Source of the DNA: Steromphala cineraria
Lineage: Eukaryota > Mollusca > Gastropoda > Trochida > Trochidae
Assembly (NCBI GenBank): GCA_916613615.1
Contig: OU744737.1
Coordinates: forward strand, 310,001-374,000
Direction of reading: 5' to 3'
DNA length: 64,000 nt
Positions 45,465 to 56,788 of the stretch are shown piece by piece. The translations under genes were made by a program, and so were the position numbers. The notes beneath the pieces were generated by a model, which worked only from the letters and a program-made list of their open reading frames with translations, did not search any database and was not told the origin of the DNA. Within the stretch, counting starts at the first letter, position 1. Every line of letters starts with the position of its first letter.

Positions 45465-45955
45465 TGTGTGAGTGAGTTAGTGTTTAACAATATTTCAGTT
45501 ATAAAACATGTGGATGTTGCCATCCAAAAGAGAGTAGATAGATCAGGGAGAAAGGGGTCGAGAGGATGAGGGAAAAGACGGAAAGAAAGACAAAGTAAGA
45601 GATAGAAAGCAGGTTTTAGAAGGACTCACATTTGGTCTGGCTTTCTACCCGTCGACCTGTCCAGCTTGGGTGACCCTACCAGGAGCCATCTTCCTACGCA
45701 GAGCCTAAAAGGCCAGTTTCCAAACTGTCATTTTATGCCTTGCTGCATAGCCTTGAGTTTTCTGGGGCACTATAGCAGCACAGAAAAGTAAAGTCTCTGC
45801 AGCAAGGCATAAAATGACAGTTTGGAAACTGGCCTTTTAGGCTCTGCGTAGGAAGATGACCAGGAGCATGGAAGCTCCAGCTGGCATAGCTCTCGAGGTC
45901 GCAGCAGCACACAAACCACCACACCACGATAAGGTAATGAGTCCAGTGGTGGATT
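45465..45955 (+). mobile_element. Dispersed repeat B interrupted by a MITE
   Basis: Fourth copy of the 42.0-42.9-kb family. It reads continuously if 45687-45858 and one 9-bp repeat are taken out: GTCGACCTGTCCAGCTTGGG before, and CATGGAAGCTCCAGCTGGCA after the insertion. Confidence 0.85.
45687..45858 (+). mobile_element. Foldback MITE, copy 3, with perfect 9-bp target duplication
   Basis: 172 bp with CATCTTCCTACGCA termini. The flank ACCAGGAGC is duplicated at 45678-45686 and 45859-45867. It lacks about 21 central bp present in copy 2 (CTTGCTCTCTAGCCTGTA region). Confidence 0.94.
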
Positions 45956-45959
45956 TAGT

Positions 45960-46655
45960 GTGTAAACCTACCAGACTATGTGGGGTAACCAGCTTACCAT
46001 GAGTAGTCTAATTCTCAATACAACCCAGTTTATTATATGGCTCTCAAATGTTTTCGATGTATTTTCGATTTTTAAGAGAATTTATCATTTTGCCTGCAAT
46101 AAATACCTCACTGTTAGTTCAAATACACCTTATCATATAGTGTATGGCAGGTTTCCTTTGAACTTTGAGTGAGTTAGTTAAAGTGACACGGAGTATCTTT
46201 CTTAACATTTGGTTTTGATAAGCTACCAAATATTTAATATGCTGATTGAAGTTCATATCTCATCACTGGACTTGCAGATATATCAATTTATGCATAATAT
46301 CTCTAAAATGCTTGATTTTATGGAAAAATCAAGAAAACATCTCAAATACGTTTAATATTCGAAATTATGCATCCAATTAATCTACCTATTAGTTACAATA
46401 CCTAATGAACACTATCGAATCGAATATATCTTCCTGTCAGATTATGACAAGGTTTCAAAATTACGTTTGGTGAATTTGTGCGCCACTCGAGTCACATTGT
46501 CCGGGTTTTCGATCAAAATCCCGACTTTGAATGGCCGTTTTTTCGCTGTTATGTACTAATTGGCCTTTAACTTGTTATTTTCAGTAACAGTGGATGTAAT
46601 AACATCGATTTCAAAATTTGACATATGTGATTCTATCAACATACTGTGTCTTTAA
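45960..46655. other. Intron 2 non-coding sequence
   Basis: AT-rich, no supported gene or repeat. Confidence 0.5.
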
Positions 46656-46725
46656 TGCTTAACTCCGCTTGGGCAATATTTCAGCCATTAGCGGCGATTC
46701 TCATAATGTAACCTGTAACCAGAAG
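46656..46725 (-). mobile_element. SINE 3'-tail fragment
   Basis: On the minus strand: CGCCGCTAATGGCTGAAATA, TTGCCCAAGCGGAGTTAAGC. This is the same sequence as the SINE tail at 55588-55655 and the 48.7-51.1-kb array unit. Confidence 0.8.
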
Positions 46726-46747
46726 GATTTTATCAATAAAATATAAT

Positions 46748-47109
46748 TTAAAGGGGCAGTAACACGTTTTTTTAGAATCTTATATTTTCAATTTTTCACT
46801 GATAATTTTATGTTAATGCTAAATGTATTATTTTGAAGTGTCAAAAACCTCATTACACAAAGCAATCATCCATTTTCAGAGAACAAATTATAAGGATTCA
46901 CACAAAGTCCATTGGCGGCCATTTGTGTGTGAACACCTTTTATTCATTTTGTGTAAGAAAAGGGAAACGGATGGCTGAACTTTACATTATACATTTGTTT
47001 TATTGCTGCTTCATTTAGTTTATGTACAATGTATTTCAATTGGAACTATTTGTTTTCATTTTCTTGACATTACCTTTCATTCCAAAAAAATGAGCTAGTG
47101 CCCCTTTAA
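46748..47109. mobile_element. piggyBac-like MITE, copy 2
   Basis: TTAA|AGGGGCAGTAACACG at the left, TAGTGCCCCT|TTAA at the right. Interior is inverted relative to copies 1 and 3: CATTGGCGGCCATTTGTGTG here versus CACACAAAAATGGCCGCC at 54069. Confidence 0.85.
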
Positions 47110-47784
47110 GAAGAATGTATGTAACACATCGCGTTTATTTAATCTTTTAAATCGATGAGGGACGTCTATCATGAAACCAAAGGTATCGCAAGAAGAAATG
47201 GCTAAAGGAACTCGTCGATTTTTTTTCGACCGAAAAATTACATCATTTAGCAAGGAAAAGTTAGGTGTCCTGACATTATCAATCAATTGATTGACGACAT
47301 ACATGTAACTAGACCGTGTATTAAGAAGAAGCAAAGCGGGGATCAAGCCTGGTCTCTTTCAGAAATAAAATGTTGAAATTGGTAAAATAATTATAACTTT
47401 GATGAGTGAAATATGCATGAGTCAAAATAATTATCTGGAGCCTTGGCATTAATTCGCATTCAATTCAATATACATCTACTTTGTCTTGACCAACTTGCAC
47501 GTTCGTTTGCATAAAATAGCTTGAGAACATTGCCAAGCACGTGCTTCTCGCAAAGATTCACTTGCTGTGAACGTGCAATTTGGCAAGCAACATCTATCTG
47601 TCGGATACATGCTCGACTATCATAACATCGCATTTACATACACATGATTACACGTGTATGTTAAACCTAAATTATTTTCAAATCGTCGGCCTCGACTGTC
47701 ATAACATCGCATTTTCAATTAGAACGAAGCAATTCTAACACCTGTCCACATAATTTTAACAAACGTGTCATTTTTTATCTTTTG

Positions 47785-47817
<33 letters not shown>

Positions 47818-47919
47818 ACATATATAAGTTAAACCTAAATTATCTTCATATCATCGTCGTTGACTGTCAAAACATCGTATTTGCAGTTAGAACACAAAAC
47901 GATTCTAATCATCGTCGAC
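47110..47919. other. Intron 2 non-coding sequence with TA microsatellite
   Basis: An (AT)n tract at 47788-47814. Around it GTTAAACCTAAATTAT, CGACTGTCATAACATCGCAT and TTAGAACGAAGCAATTCTAA occur twice about 170 bp apart, an old local duplication. An 83-aa minus frame at 47095-47346 is unsupported. Confidence 0.55.
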
Positions 47920-48165
47920 CGCCACTTCACTCAATCCCTTATCGTGGTATGGTGGTTTCTGAGTTTCGGCAACTCTAAGAGCTATGCCAACTGGAGCTGA
48001 CATGCTCCTTGTAGAGTCACCCAAGCTGGACAGGTCGACGGGTAGAAGCCAGACCAAATTTAAGTTGTTCTTTCTCTCACTATTTTTTTTTCAGTCTGTT
48101 TCCTCACCCTGTCTACTCCCTTGAACGGCAACATCCACGTGTTAAATAGCTTGAATATTCTCTTC
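47920..48165 (-). mobile_element. Dispersed repeat B, minus-strand copy
   Basis: TTATCGTGGTATGGTGGTTT, AGCTGGACAGGTCGACGGGT and GGCAACATCCACGTGTTAAA are the reverse complement of the 42.0-kb family. Confidence 0.8.
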
Positions 48166-48705
48166 AACTCTCACAGCTCCGTACATTAAGTTTGTGTACA
48201 TGCTAGTGTAACAAAGTACAAATATAAATTGGTTTTGTTTCGACGTCAAATAAATAACTCAAGCAGCATTTATATGTGAAATTCTCCACAAAGCGGCGTT
48301 AAACCCCAAATCACCTCATATTTCCCCAATGACCTGTCGATTCTTGATTTGATTTAAACATATTTATTCACGATGAAAGGATTGGGTAGTTATCCAACTT
48401 AGTGAAACCCTTTCCTTTGTACAGTGCTGACATGAAATGTTGAAAATCAATAAATGTACAATGATATATACAAAGAAAAAAGAGGAAGAAATACATAGAA
48501 TACATATATGTCGAGTCTTCTGGTTGATACTCGTTGAATAATGAAATACGTTTAAGGCATGTTAAACTCCCTAACTCTCTCATTTCTTCCGTGTCCATTT
48601 TCCCGTGTACAGGCTTACATCAAATGTCGCACATTATCTGACCTAACATCTTATCGTGGTGTGGAGGTTATTCCTTATTCCCGGGATAAACTTCTCCCTA
48701 GGTGC
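48166..48705. other. Non-coding; small SINE-end scrap
   Basis: AAGCGGCGTTAAACCCCAAA (48291) is the end of the tRNA-derived SINE. The rest, including a 76-aa minus frame, is unassigned. Confidence 0.45.
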
Positions 48706-51066
48706 TTGCCGCTAAACAATAACTCACTCACTCACTCCCTAGGTGCTCGCCGCTAATGGCTGCAATATTGCCCAAGCGGAGCTAAACAATAACTCACTCA
48801 CTCCCTAGGTGCTCGCCGCTATTGGCTGCAATATTGCCCAAGCGGAGCTAAACAATAACTCACTCACTCCCTAGGTGCTCGCCGCTATTGGCTGCAATAT
48901 TGCCCAAGCGGGTCTAAACAATAACTCACTCACTCACTCCCTAGGTGCTCGCCGCTAATGGCTGCAATATTGCCCAAGCGGAGCTAAACAATAACTCACT
49001 CACTCCCTAGGTGCTCGCCGCTATTGGCTGCAATATTGCCCAAGCGGAGCTAAACAATAACTCACCAACTCACTCCCTAGGTGCTCGCCGCTATTGGCTG
49101 CAATATTGCCCAAGCGGGTCTAAACAATAACTCACTCACTCCCTAGGTGCTCGCCGCTAATGGTTGCAATATTGCCCAAGCGGGTCTAAACAATAACTCA
49201 CTCACTCACTCGGTGCTCGCCGCTAATGGTTGCAATATTGCCCAAGCGGAGCTAAACAATAACTCACTCACTCCCTAGGTGCTCGCCGCTAATGGTTGCA
49301 ATATTGCCCAAGCGGGTCTAAACAATAACTCACTCACTCACTCCCTAGGTGCTCGCCGCTAATGGCTGCAATATTGCCCAAGCGGAGCTAAACAATAACT
49401 CACTCACTCACTCACTAGGTGCTCGCCGCTATTGGTTGCAATATTGCCCAAGCGGAGCTAAACAATAACTCACTCACTCACTCCCTAGGTGCTCGCCGCT
49501 AATGGTTGCAATATTGCCCAAGCGGAGCTAAACAATAACTCACTCACTCACTCGGTGCTCGCCGCTAATGGTTGCAATATTGCCCAAGCGGAGCTAAACA
49601 ATAACTCACTCACTCACTCCCTAGGTGCTCGCCGCTAATGGCTGCAATATTGCCCAAGCGGAGCTTAACAATAACTCACTCACTCCCTAGGTGCTCGCCG
49701 CTAATGGTTGCAATATTGCCCAAGCGGAGCTAAACAATAACTCACTCACTCCCTAGGTGCTCGCCGCTAATGGCTGCAATATTGCCCAAGCGGGGCTAAA
49801 CAATAACTCACTCACTCACTCACTAGGTGCTCGCCGCTAATGGCTGCAATATTACCCAAGCGGAGCTAAACAATAACTCACTCACTCACTCCCTAGGTGC
49901 TCGCCGCTAATGGCTGCAATATTGCCCAAGCGGAGCTAGACAATAACTCACTCACTCACTCCCTAGGTGCTCGCCGCTAATGGTTGCAATATTGCCCAAG
50001 CGGAGCTAAACAATAACTCACTCACTCCCTAGGTGCTCGCCGCTAATGGCTGCAATATTGCCCAAGCGGGGCTTAACAATAACTCACTCACTCACTCACT
50101 AGGTGCTCGCCGCTAATGGCTGCAATATTACCCAAGCGGAGCTAAACAATAACTCACTCACTCACTCCCTAGGTGCTCGCCGCTAATGGCTGCAATATTG
50201 CCCAAGCGGAGCTAAACAATAACTCACTCACTCACTCCCTAGGTGCTCGCCGCTAATGGCTGCAATATTGCCCAAGCGGAGCTAGACAATAACTCACTCA
50301 CTCCCTAGGTGCTTGCCGCTAATGGCTGCAATATTGCCCAAGCGGAGCTAGACAATAACTCACTCACTCACTCCCTAGGTGCTTGCCGCTAATGGCTGCA
50401 ATATTGCCCAAGCGGAGCTAGACAATAACTCACTCACTCACTCCCTAGGTGCTTGCCGCTAATGGCTGCAATATTGCCCAAGCGGAGCTAGACAATAACT
50501 CACTCACTCACTCCCTAGGTGCTCGCCGCTAATGGTTGCAATATTGCCCAAGCGGAGCTAAACAATAACTCACTCACTCCCTAGGTGCTCGCCGCTAATG
50601 GCTGCAATATTGCCCAAGCGGGGCTAAACAATAACTCACTCACTCACTCACTAGGTGCTCGCCGCTAATGGCTGCAATATTACCCAAGCGGAGCTAAACA
50701 ATAACTCACTCACTCACTCCCTAGGTGCTCGCCGCTAATGGCTGCAATATTGCCCAAGCGGAGCTAAACAATAACTCACTCACTCACTCCCTAGGTGCTC
50801 GCCGCTAATGGCTGCAATATTGCCCAAGCGGAGCTAGACAATAACTCACTCACTCCCTAGGTGCTTGCCGCTAATGGCTGCAATATTGCCCAAGCGGAGC
50901 TAGACAATAACTCACTCACTCACTCCCTAGGTGCTTGCCGCTAATGGCTGCAATATTGCCCAAGCGGAGCTAGACAATAACTCACTCACTCCCTAGGTGC
51001 TTGCCGCTAATGGCTGCAATATTGCCCAAGCGGAGCTAGACAATAACTCACTCACTCCCTCCCTAG
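48706..51066. repeat. SINE-tail-derived satellite, 58-70-bp units
   Basis: About 36 copies of GGTGCTCGCCGCTAATGGCT, GCAATATTGCCCAAGCGGAG, CTAAACAATAACTCACTCAC, TCCCTA. Length varies in 4-bp CACT steps. The unit is the 3' tail of the SINE at 55365-55656 including its CACT microsatellite. Confidence 0.96.
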
Positions 51067-51155
51067 GTGCAACCCGACTGAACAAGGGTAAATTCAAGAT
51101 GAAAGTAAGGGAAAGAAGAATTCTCAACAAGCTTACTATCATACTATGGATGAAA

Positions 51156-51495
51156 AATAGAGACATTGGCTCTGTAGCTCATCAGGCTTCATATCAATTT
51201 TGCTTAGGGGTGTGGAAATTTTTCTTCCGCACCTTAGTAGGGGCCTACAGGGTCACCAAATGTAAAATTTAGAATCCTCATTACTAAGGAGTCTGTACAC
51301 AAAGTTTCAACTTTCTAGGCCTTATGCTTCTGGAGAAGATAAAAAATGGTTTTAAGGGCGTGACCTCCGAGGCCCTTATTATGGGCCACAGGGCCATAAA
51401 TTGTAATCTCACCTTAAAAACTAGTCTTATGCCTCTAGAGAAGTCGAAAATTCACAAAGTTTACGGACGGGCTTTACAGGCCAGATGAGCTGAAA
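51156..51495 (+). mobile_element. Pearl-like element, short copy
   Basis: AGACATTGGCTCTGTAGCTC, AGGGTCACCAAATGTAAAAT, CAAAGTTTCAACTTTCTAGG, TTTACGGACGGGCTTTACAG, GCCAGATGAGCTGAAATTTG: same order as 40081-40935 but with about two modules and one ACGG repeat. Confidence 0.75.
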
Positions 51496-52408
51496 TTTGT
51501 GACGTTTATCTCCAACTCATTCATTTGTGACGTTAATCTCCAACTCATTCATTCATCACCCTCTATCTTCCTCTATGCCATTTACTTTCCTTTCCACCTC
51601 CCTTCACTTGTCTGTTCTCATTTAGTTTATAAAGCGGAAATATTGACATTGTTTACAAAACAAACAATTATTTTCCCCCGCCGCATATTTTTTTTTGTTT
51701 TGTTTTGGTTTTGTTTTATTTGTTCCCAGTTTTATAAACATTTCAGCAATACATGCATACATAATAGAATATAACAGATCAAACGGTAATGGGCAATCAA
51801 TAAAGTAATCCTTAGGTACAGGGTTTGAATCAAAATTAGTTAAGCCTTAGTATTTGAACATTGGGAATAATGGACACCATTTGTCAACAAATTTATCAAT
51901 TCTATTGTTTCTTCTGGATATGAATTTTTCAACGATGTAAATGTCTTTCAAAATCTTAAGAAAATTATGCAATTTTGGAAAAACTCTTTTTAAGGAACAG
52001 CTATAAATATATCTTTTAGCAGAAAATATTATATGAATCAATAATGGGTTATTATTAGAGATACCAAACCACACCAATAACTTTGTAATTTCAAAGACTT
52101 ATGTTATTGATGATCCAATTTTCAAGATCCATCCAGAAAGTATGGGTCACATTGCATTCCCAAATGCAATATACATGACATAAAGACTCACATTCAACAT
52201 TACAAAAAGTACATACTGCATTGTCAACAAGTTTCATTTTCAAGAGCTCTTTTTTAGTGTAAATGATCCTATGCAAGAACTTAAATTGAAAATAAAAAAG
52301 CTTCATATCTTTAAGATTCTCTCTACAGATATCAAAAATATTGTGCCAGTTAAAACTTGTATCAGAAAATAAATTTTCCCATTTTTGGCAATTTTTAGGC
52401 TTAAGGTT

Positions 52409-52455
52409 CTCAGATAGCAATCTAAATAAATTTATTTAGATTGCTCAGATAGAAG
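52409..52455. repeat. 24-bp perfect palindrome inside the LINE
   Basis: AATCTAAATAAATTTATTTAGATT with the direct repeat CTCAGATAG on either side. It breaks the LINE frame, so it arose after insertion. Confidence 0.8.
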
Positions 52456-52969
52456 CTTATCGTAGAAAAGTCTTGAACCTTTCTTAACAGAGAAAAAATC
52501 TTTATGAAGAGAATATATTTCCAGATCCCTTGTGCCAATTCTATGTTGATTCCTTATTGTAATTTTCCATGCTTTGGGTAAGATATACATTATATAATCA
52601 AGATCCATATATGTACCTCGTATATTAAACTTTGCCTTCAGTTCATCAAAAGACAGAAAACCATAATGATTACAAAGATCTTTTAGTGCGAAAATTCAAT
52701 TTTTTGCCCAGTGTTTAATATAATGATGTTGGTTTTTAAATTTATCATTCAACCATAAAGGCTGAGTTAAAATCTCATTGATCTTATCATCCTCTATAGT
52801 ATTGTCATAGCGTAACATTTTATAAATCATTAAGGAAAATATATTCAAAATCCTTATTTCAAAATCCACTTTGAAAACGTGTAAATGATCAATATCTGGT
52901 CTCAAATTAATGCAAGCCGTCGCCGGACCCGGCAGATGGTCAGTGTACATTCCATTCACTGAAAACTAA

Positions 52970-53335
52970 TTAGCTGACCACACACGTGACCTGTGACCTC
53001 TCCCCCTCGCGTTCCTTTGTGTTACTTGCATGTTAATGCAGCCGGGACGCTATCTCGGCAGATTCGTCCCGACCAGCGCCGGACGCACATCTCATGTAGT
53101 TTTTAGTTATCACCTCCCTCGGGTCGGTCCAGCTCAGGTAGACGACGGGGAGTTGGGGAATGAGCCCTGGCGTCTACACTGACCTGTGAATGTACCACCG
53201 GCTCGAAACATGTTGTAATTCCAAACAAGAATAAAATAATGGTCGACCATCACAAGAACTCTCCAGTCCTCATTTCCAACATCATCAACGTCACACCGTA
53301 ACGTTGCCTTCATCGTCCCTCGTCGAAGTCGTTCA
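52970..53335. other. GC-richer insert within the LINE
   Basis: Between two AT-rich LINE parts lies about 370 bp of clearly higher GC (GCAGCCGGGACGCTATCTCG, TCCCTCGGGTCGGTCCAGCT). The LINE reading stops after WKAYCTKN and resumes later. It may be a foreign insertion; no terminal repeats identified. Confidence 0.45.
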
Positions 53336-53888
53336 CTCCCGGTCACAGTATTCTTAGTACAATATGCTTTCCATGCCATTAATACATCTTTCCAAAAGGG
53401 GTTCTCAGTTTGAACAATATCCTTAAAATTGGAGCCAAATTTTAGAACATCATCCAATGGAAAATTACAAGGATTACCTGGTTTTGCTTTTTGTAAATAG
53501 CGTTTGAGTGTGGATAATTTCATTGCATTGATAAAAGTTCTAATATCAATCATGCGCAAGCCACCTTCTGTATAGTCTTTTTTTAATATGCTGCGTTTTA
53601 TTTTGTCGGTTTTATCATTCCAAATAAATCTGAAGAAAATCTTTTCAAGAGTTTATAAATTCTTCAGGGGGATTAGGTAAAGTATTGAAAATGTGAACTT
53701 CGCCGCAAATTGATGTTAACAAAAAACATAATGTATACATAGAAACACATGTCTACACATATCATGCTACTAGATGTAATTTAGACCATAAATCGACTGG
53801 TCCCTGGGTCTTCCAAATAAGAAACCTTGTGAAAACAAAAAAGAGAATATAGAGAACAGATCTTAACAAATCAGCCTTATAATAAGCT

Positions 53889-54253
53889 TTAAAGGGGCAG
53901 TAGCACGTTTTTAGGGGGAATATAAGGTGATGTCAGGAAAATGAAAATTAATGGTTCCAATTGAAAGACAATGTATTTAAACTAAATGGAGCAGTAATAA
54001 TTCAAATATTTAACGTAAAGTTTAGCCATGCGATTCCTTTTTCTTACAGAAAATGAATTAAAGGTGTTCACACAAAAATGGCCGCCTATGTATTTTATGT
54101 AAATCTTCATACTTTGTCCTCCGACTATGGATGATTGACTTGTGTAATGACATTTTTGACACTGTCAAAATAATACATTTAACATTAACTTACAATTATG
54201 ACTGAAAATTTTAAAATATAAAATTGTCAAAAAACGTGCTACTGCCCCTTTAA
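53889..54253. mobile_element. piggyBac-like MITE, copy 3 (most complete)
   Basis: TTAA|AGGGGCAGTAGCACGTTTTT at the left and AAAAAACGTGCTACTGCCCC|T TTAA at the right; about 22-bp terminal inverted repeats. Interior without ORF. Confidence 0.9.
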
Positions 54254-55062
54254 ATGCATGTTGGCTTCACTGACTTGAAAATAATGTGCAAGACACCAAA
54301 ACCAAATTGGCCCTGTGTCTTCCTAAAATTGATTTTTAAAAAGAATCCTGTGAATGACTCATGCAGGTAAATTGATAAGTTAAAAGTTTTGCTGTGACCT
54401 TGAAAATAATGTGAAGGTCATCAAAATTGACTTTGTCCTGCGTCTTCCCTATAAGACGCTTTGCTTAAGTTATGAAGATAATCTAGTGAACGCTTCTAGA
54501 GATATCCCGCTGACAAGCCTTAAATGCAGATTGCAATGTTTAAATTGTCAAAGCCTCGCTGTGACCTAGAAAATAATGTGAAGGTCATCAAAATCCAATG
54601 GGCCCAGCGCCTTCCCGATATGATGTTATGTGTAAATTATGTAGAGAATCCAGTGAATAGTCCTCGAGATATCCTGCTGACAAGCCTAAAATGCAGGTTT
54701 CAATGCTGAAATTTTCAAAACCTCTGTGACCTTGAAAAAATGTGAAGGTCACCAAAATCCACTGGGCCCAGCGCCTTCCTTACAAGATGCAATGTGTAAC
54801 TTATGAAGAGAATTCAGTTAATTGTTCTTGAGATATTCCGCTGAAAAGGGTAAAATTTCAAAGTCTTGTTGTGACCTTGAAATGGAGGTCAAGGTCATGA
54901 ACCTCTATAGAGACTTTACTCTCATGGCGATGAAGCTATATACAAAAATTGAAAAGAATCCGGTCAATAGTTTGAGTTATTCAGTTTCATTCGTATGGAC
55001 GTCCGTACGTCCATACGAATGAAACGTACGGAGGGACGGACGCTGCCCAATACTATATAATT
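54254..55062 (+). mobile_element. Pearl-like element with 145-167-bp modules
   Basis: Modules start at TGTGACC: 54393, 54560, 54725, 54870, each with GAAGGTCATCAAAATCCA, GCGCCTTCC and GAGATATCCCGCTGACAAGC. It ends in ACGTACGGAGGGACGGACG at 55024-55042. A 42-bp palindrome (54984-55025) sits next to the end. Confidence 0.65.
54984..55025. repeat. Perfect 19-bp-arm palindrome
   Basis: GTTTCATTCGTATGGACGT and its exact inverted copy are separated by CCGT. Forms a strong hairpin beside the end of the pearl-like element, where Helitron-type elements carry a hairpin. Confidence 0.9.
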
Positions 55063-55063
55063 A

Positions 55064-55205
55064 AGGAGCAGGATAGTACAGTGGTCAGCGTTTTCTGCTT
55101 TGATTCAAGAGGCAAGTGGTAATAACCTCAATCGTGTTGCGAGTTTTCTCCCTTCAATAAACTTGCAGTCATAATATAAGTAAAATACTCTTGAAAGCGA
55201 CGATA
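55064..55205 (+). mobile_element. Degenerate SINE copy
   Basis: GGATAGTACAGTGGTCAGCG matches the A-box part of the 41.1-kb SINE. After an internal deletion, GAGTTTTCTCCCTTCAATAA and TACTCTTGAAAGCGACGATA match its 3' part. Confidence 0.7.
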
Positions 55206-55364
55206 AACTGCATTATCACCTTACCAATTGAATTTTGTGCTTTGTTGTTCACCGGATCCAAATGCAATAGAACATGTATGGAACCTTCAACAAATCTTTG
55301 CTCGAAAATGTGCTTCAACTACGCTCTATACAGGAACTCGGAAGAGCACTCGTTGAGAGTTGGT

Positions 55365-55656
55365 AAGCTGGGCGAGTTGGTTAGCTGTTGGTATGGTCTC
55401 ATTGCTGTGGTCTCATTGCTGGCCCCTGAGGGCGTGGGTTCGAATCCCGCATGGGAAAAAGTACAAGAATCTGTACTTTTGAAGATAGTATGATACCAAA
55501 TATAACATTGTTTGAGAAATGCAACACTCTACAACAGCAGATTCATCATAGCGTTGGCGGCATGACAGACCAATGTCATGAGAGACTCTCGCCGCTAATG
55601 GCTGTAATATTGCCCAAGCGGCGCTAAACAATAACTCACTCACTCACTCACTCATG
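55365..55656 (+). mobile_element. Second tRNA-derived SINE, with (CACT)n tail
   Basis: Head GGCGAGTTGGTTAGCTGTTG with B box GGTTCGAATCC (55437-55447). A 14-bp stretch TGGTCTCATTGCTG is duplicated between the boxes. Tail CGCCGCTAATGGCTGTAATA, TTGCCCAAGCGGCGCTAAAC, then CACT repeats. The tail is the source-type sequence of the 48.7-51.1-kb satellite. Confidence 0.85.
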
Positions 55657-55753
55657 AGAGACTATGTATTTCTATATGAAAGGATTTGATTGAAAATCCA
55701 TTTTGTTCGGAAATAACTCTCTCAGATAAAAATATTCAATTGTTAATTTTCGG

Positions 55754-56012
55754 ATCAAGAGGTCCGTGGTTCGAAACCCGCCAGGCTAGGCAACTTTGTC
55801 TGCAGTAGAGAACTGTTCTACAAGCAGTCAGGTTTGGATGCAATGCCACACTGAATTTCAGCTCAGTATCACCCATGATTCGCTAGTTACAGCCGATGCT
55901 CGCAGGTTTCGCAGCAATGCATATCGGGCTTTCTCCCTGCAATAATACCCGCAGCCACGATACAAGGAAAAATATTCTTGAAAGCGATAAATCCCAGATC
56001 ACCTCACCACAC
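55754..56012 (+). mobile_element. tRNA-derived SINE, 5'-truncated
   Basis: Begins GGATCAAGAGGTCCGTGGTT, with B box GGTTCGAAACC (55768-55778), and continues through the body in the same order as 41344-41098, including TGTCTGCAGTAGAGAACTGT and CAGTCAGGTTTGGATGCAAT, to AAAGCGATAAATCCCAGATC. Confidence 0.88.
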
Positions 56013-56087
56013 CTCAAAATGAACAAATACATTATAAATATCTATATTTAAGACAAATTTTATTTAGATCTACTTTACAACACTTAC

Positions 56088-56255
56088 ATGTTGTTTGGAG
56101 CTCTGACCACGTTGCATCTCCTTGACATTTGATGACCCCGTGACCTTCCAATTCATAACCTGCATTACACGTGTACCTCGCCAGAAAGGTGAAGGTCGTT
56201 CCATCAGAACTGAAGTTCCCATTGTTGAGACTAGGAGGCAGGCCGCAGTCGACAT
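56088..56255 (-). CDS. Exon 2: Sushi (CCP/SCR) domain
   Basis: A 168-nt exon with acceptor TTTTTGTCTAG and donor T|GTAAGT. It encodes 55 residues with the Sushi signature: Cys3 in VDCGLPP, then an NNG turn, Cys29 in YTCNAGYEL, Cys43 in IKCQ, and Trp49 in TWSE just before the exon end. The fourth cysteine of the fold is missing from the exon but is restored at the junction: the terminal T plus the GT that opens exon 3 makes TGT, residue 56. The expected disulphides are Cys1-Cys3 and Cys2-Cys4. Such modules occur in complement regulators, selectins and many secreted invertebrate proteins, where they bind proteins or glycans. Length and the 1-1 phase are typical. One Sushi exon is visible; more may lie upstream. 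Confidence 0.9.
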
Positions 56256-56788
56256 CTAGACAAAAATGGAACTTAGTTAAAGGGACAATCCTATCAGGGT
56301 ATTTTTTGTGGAAACAAAATTCAAGAGCACTTTCCTGCTAAGAACTTTACCTGATGAAGGGCACGGAGTTGCCTTGAAACGTCGTATGCAAATACAATAA
56401 AGAAGTTGTAATCCATCCTACTCTTTGTCATATTAACTACCAATTTCTATATGCCTCTCAAGAATTTAAATATATATCGGTTTTACATGATTATTTCACA
56501 CTTAATTTCAAATATGTTTGTGAGTTTAAACATTTTATCTGTGAGGCAAACATTTTATATGTTTTATATGTTATTGATCTAAAATTATGACAAAGAACAG
56601 AATGTATCACTGCATCCTCATGAATTTCGTTTCCGCATAAAAAACGAGATATAAGAAACAGTTAAGCATAACTCTATCCTTAATTGCACATATATAAAAA
56701 CACATGGAAACGATCCCACGAATGTCAAGCCGTTTGCGTGTTAGCTTGTTGAACTACATCCTTTTCCCATTTTCGGTTATCTACTTAT
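56256..56788. other. Intron 1, sequence without features
   Basis: AT-rich, no repeat or exon seen. Confidence 0.5.

Larger units (their letters stand above)
51650..53668 (-). mobile_element. LINE 3' half, minus strand, interrupted
   Basis: From right to left: FFRFIWNDKTDKIKRSILKK, GGLRMIDIRTFINAMKL, then NPFWKDVLMAWKAYC (53660-53340); after a compositional break, NEILTQPLWLNDKFKNQ (52960-52690); then the 52420-52091 ORF with MKLFYFQFKFLHRIIYT, CTFCNVECESLCHVYCIWEC and FWMDLENWI. These are the post-RT domain and zinc knuckle of a LINE of a third type. Broken by several frameshifts. The 3' end lies near the T-rich tract at 51690-51720. Confidence 0.82.

Noticed and set aside
55413..55643. 76-codon minus frame and the 100-codon plus frame at 55191-55493
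   Set aside because: Both lie across SINE sequence.
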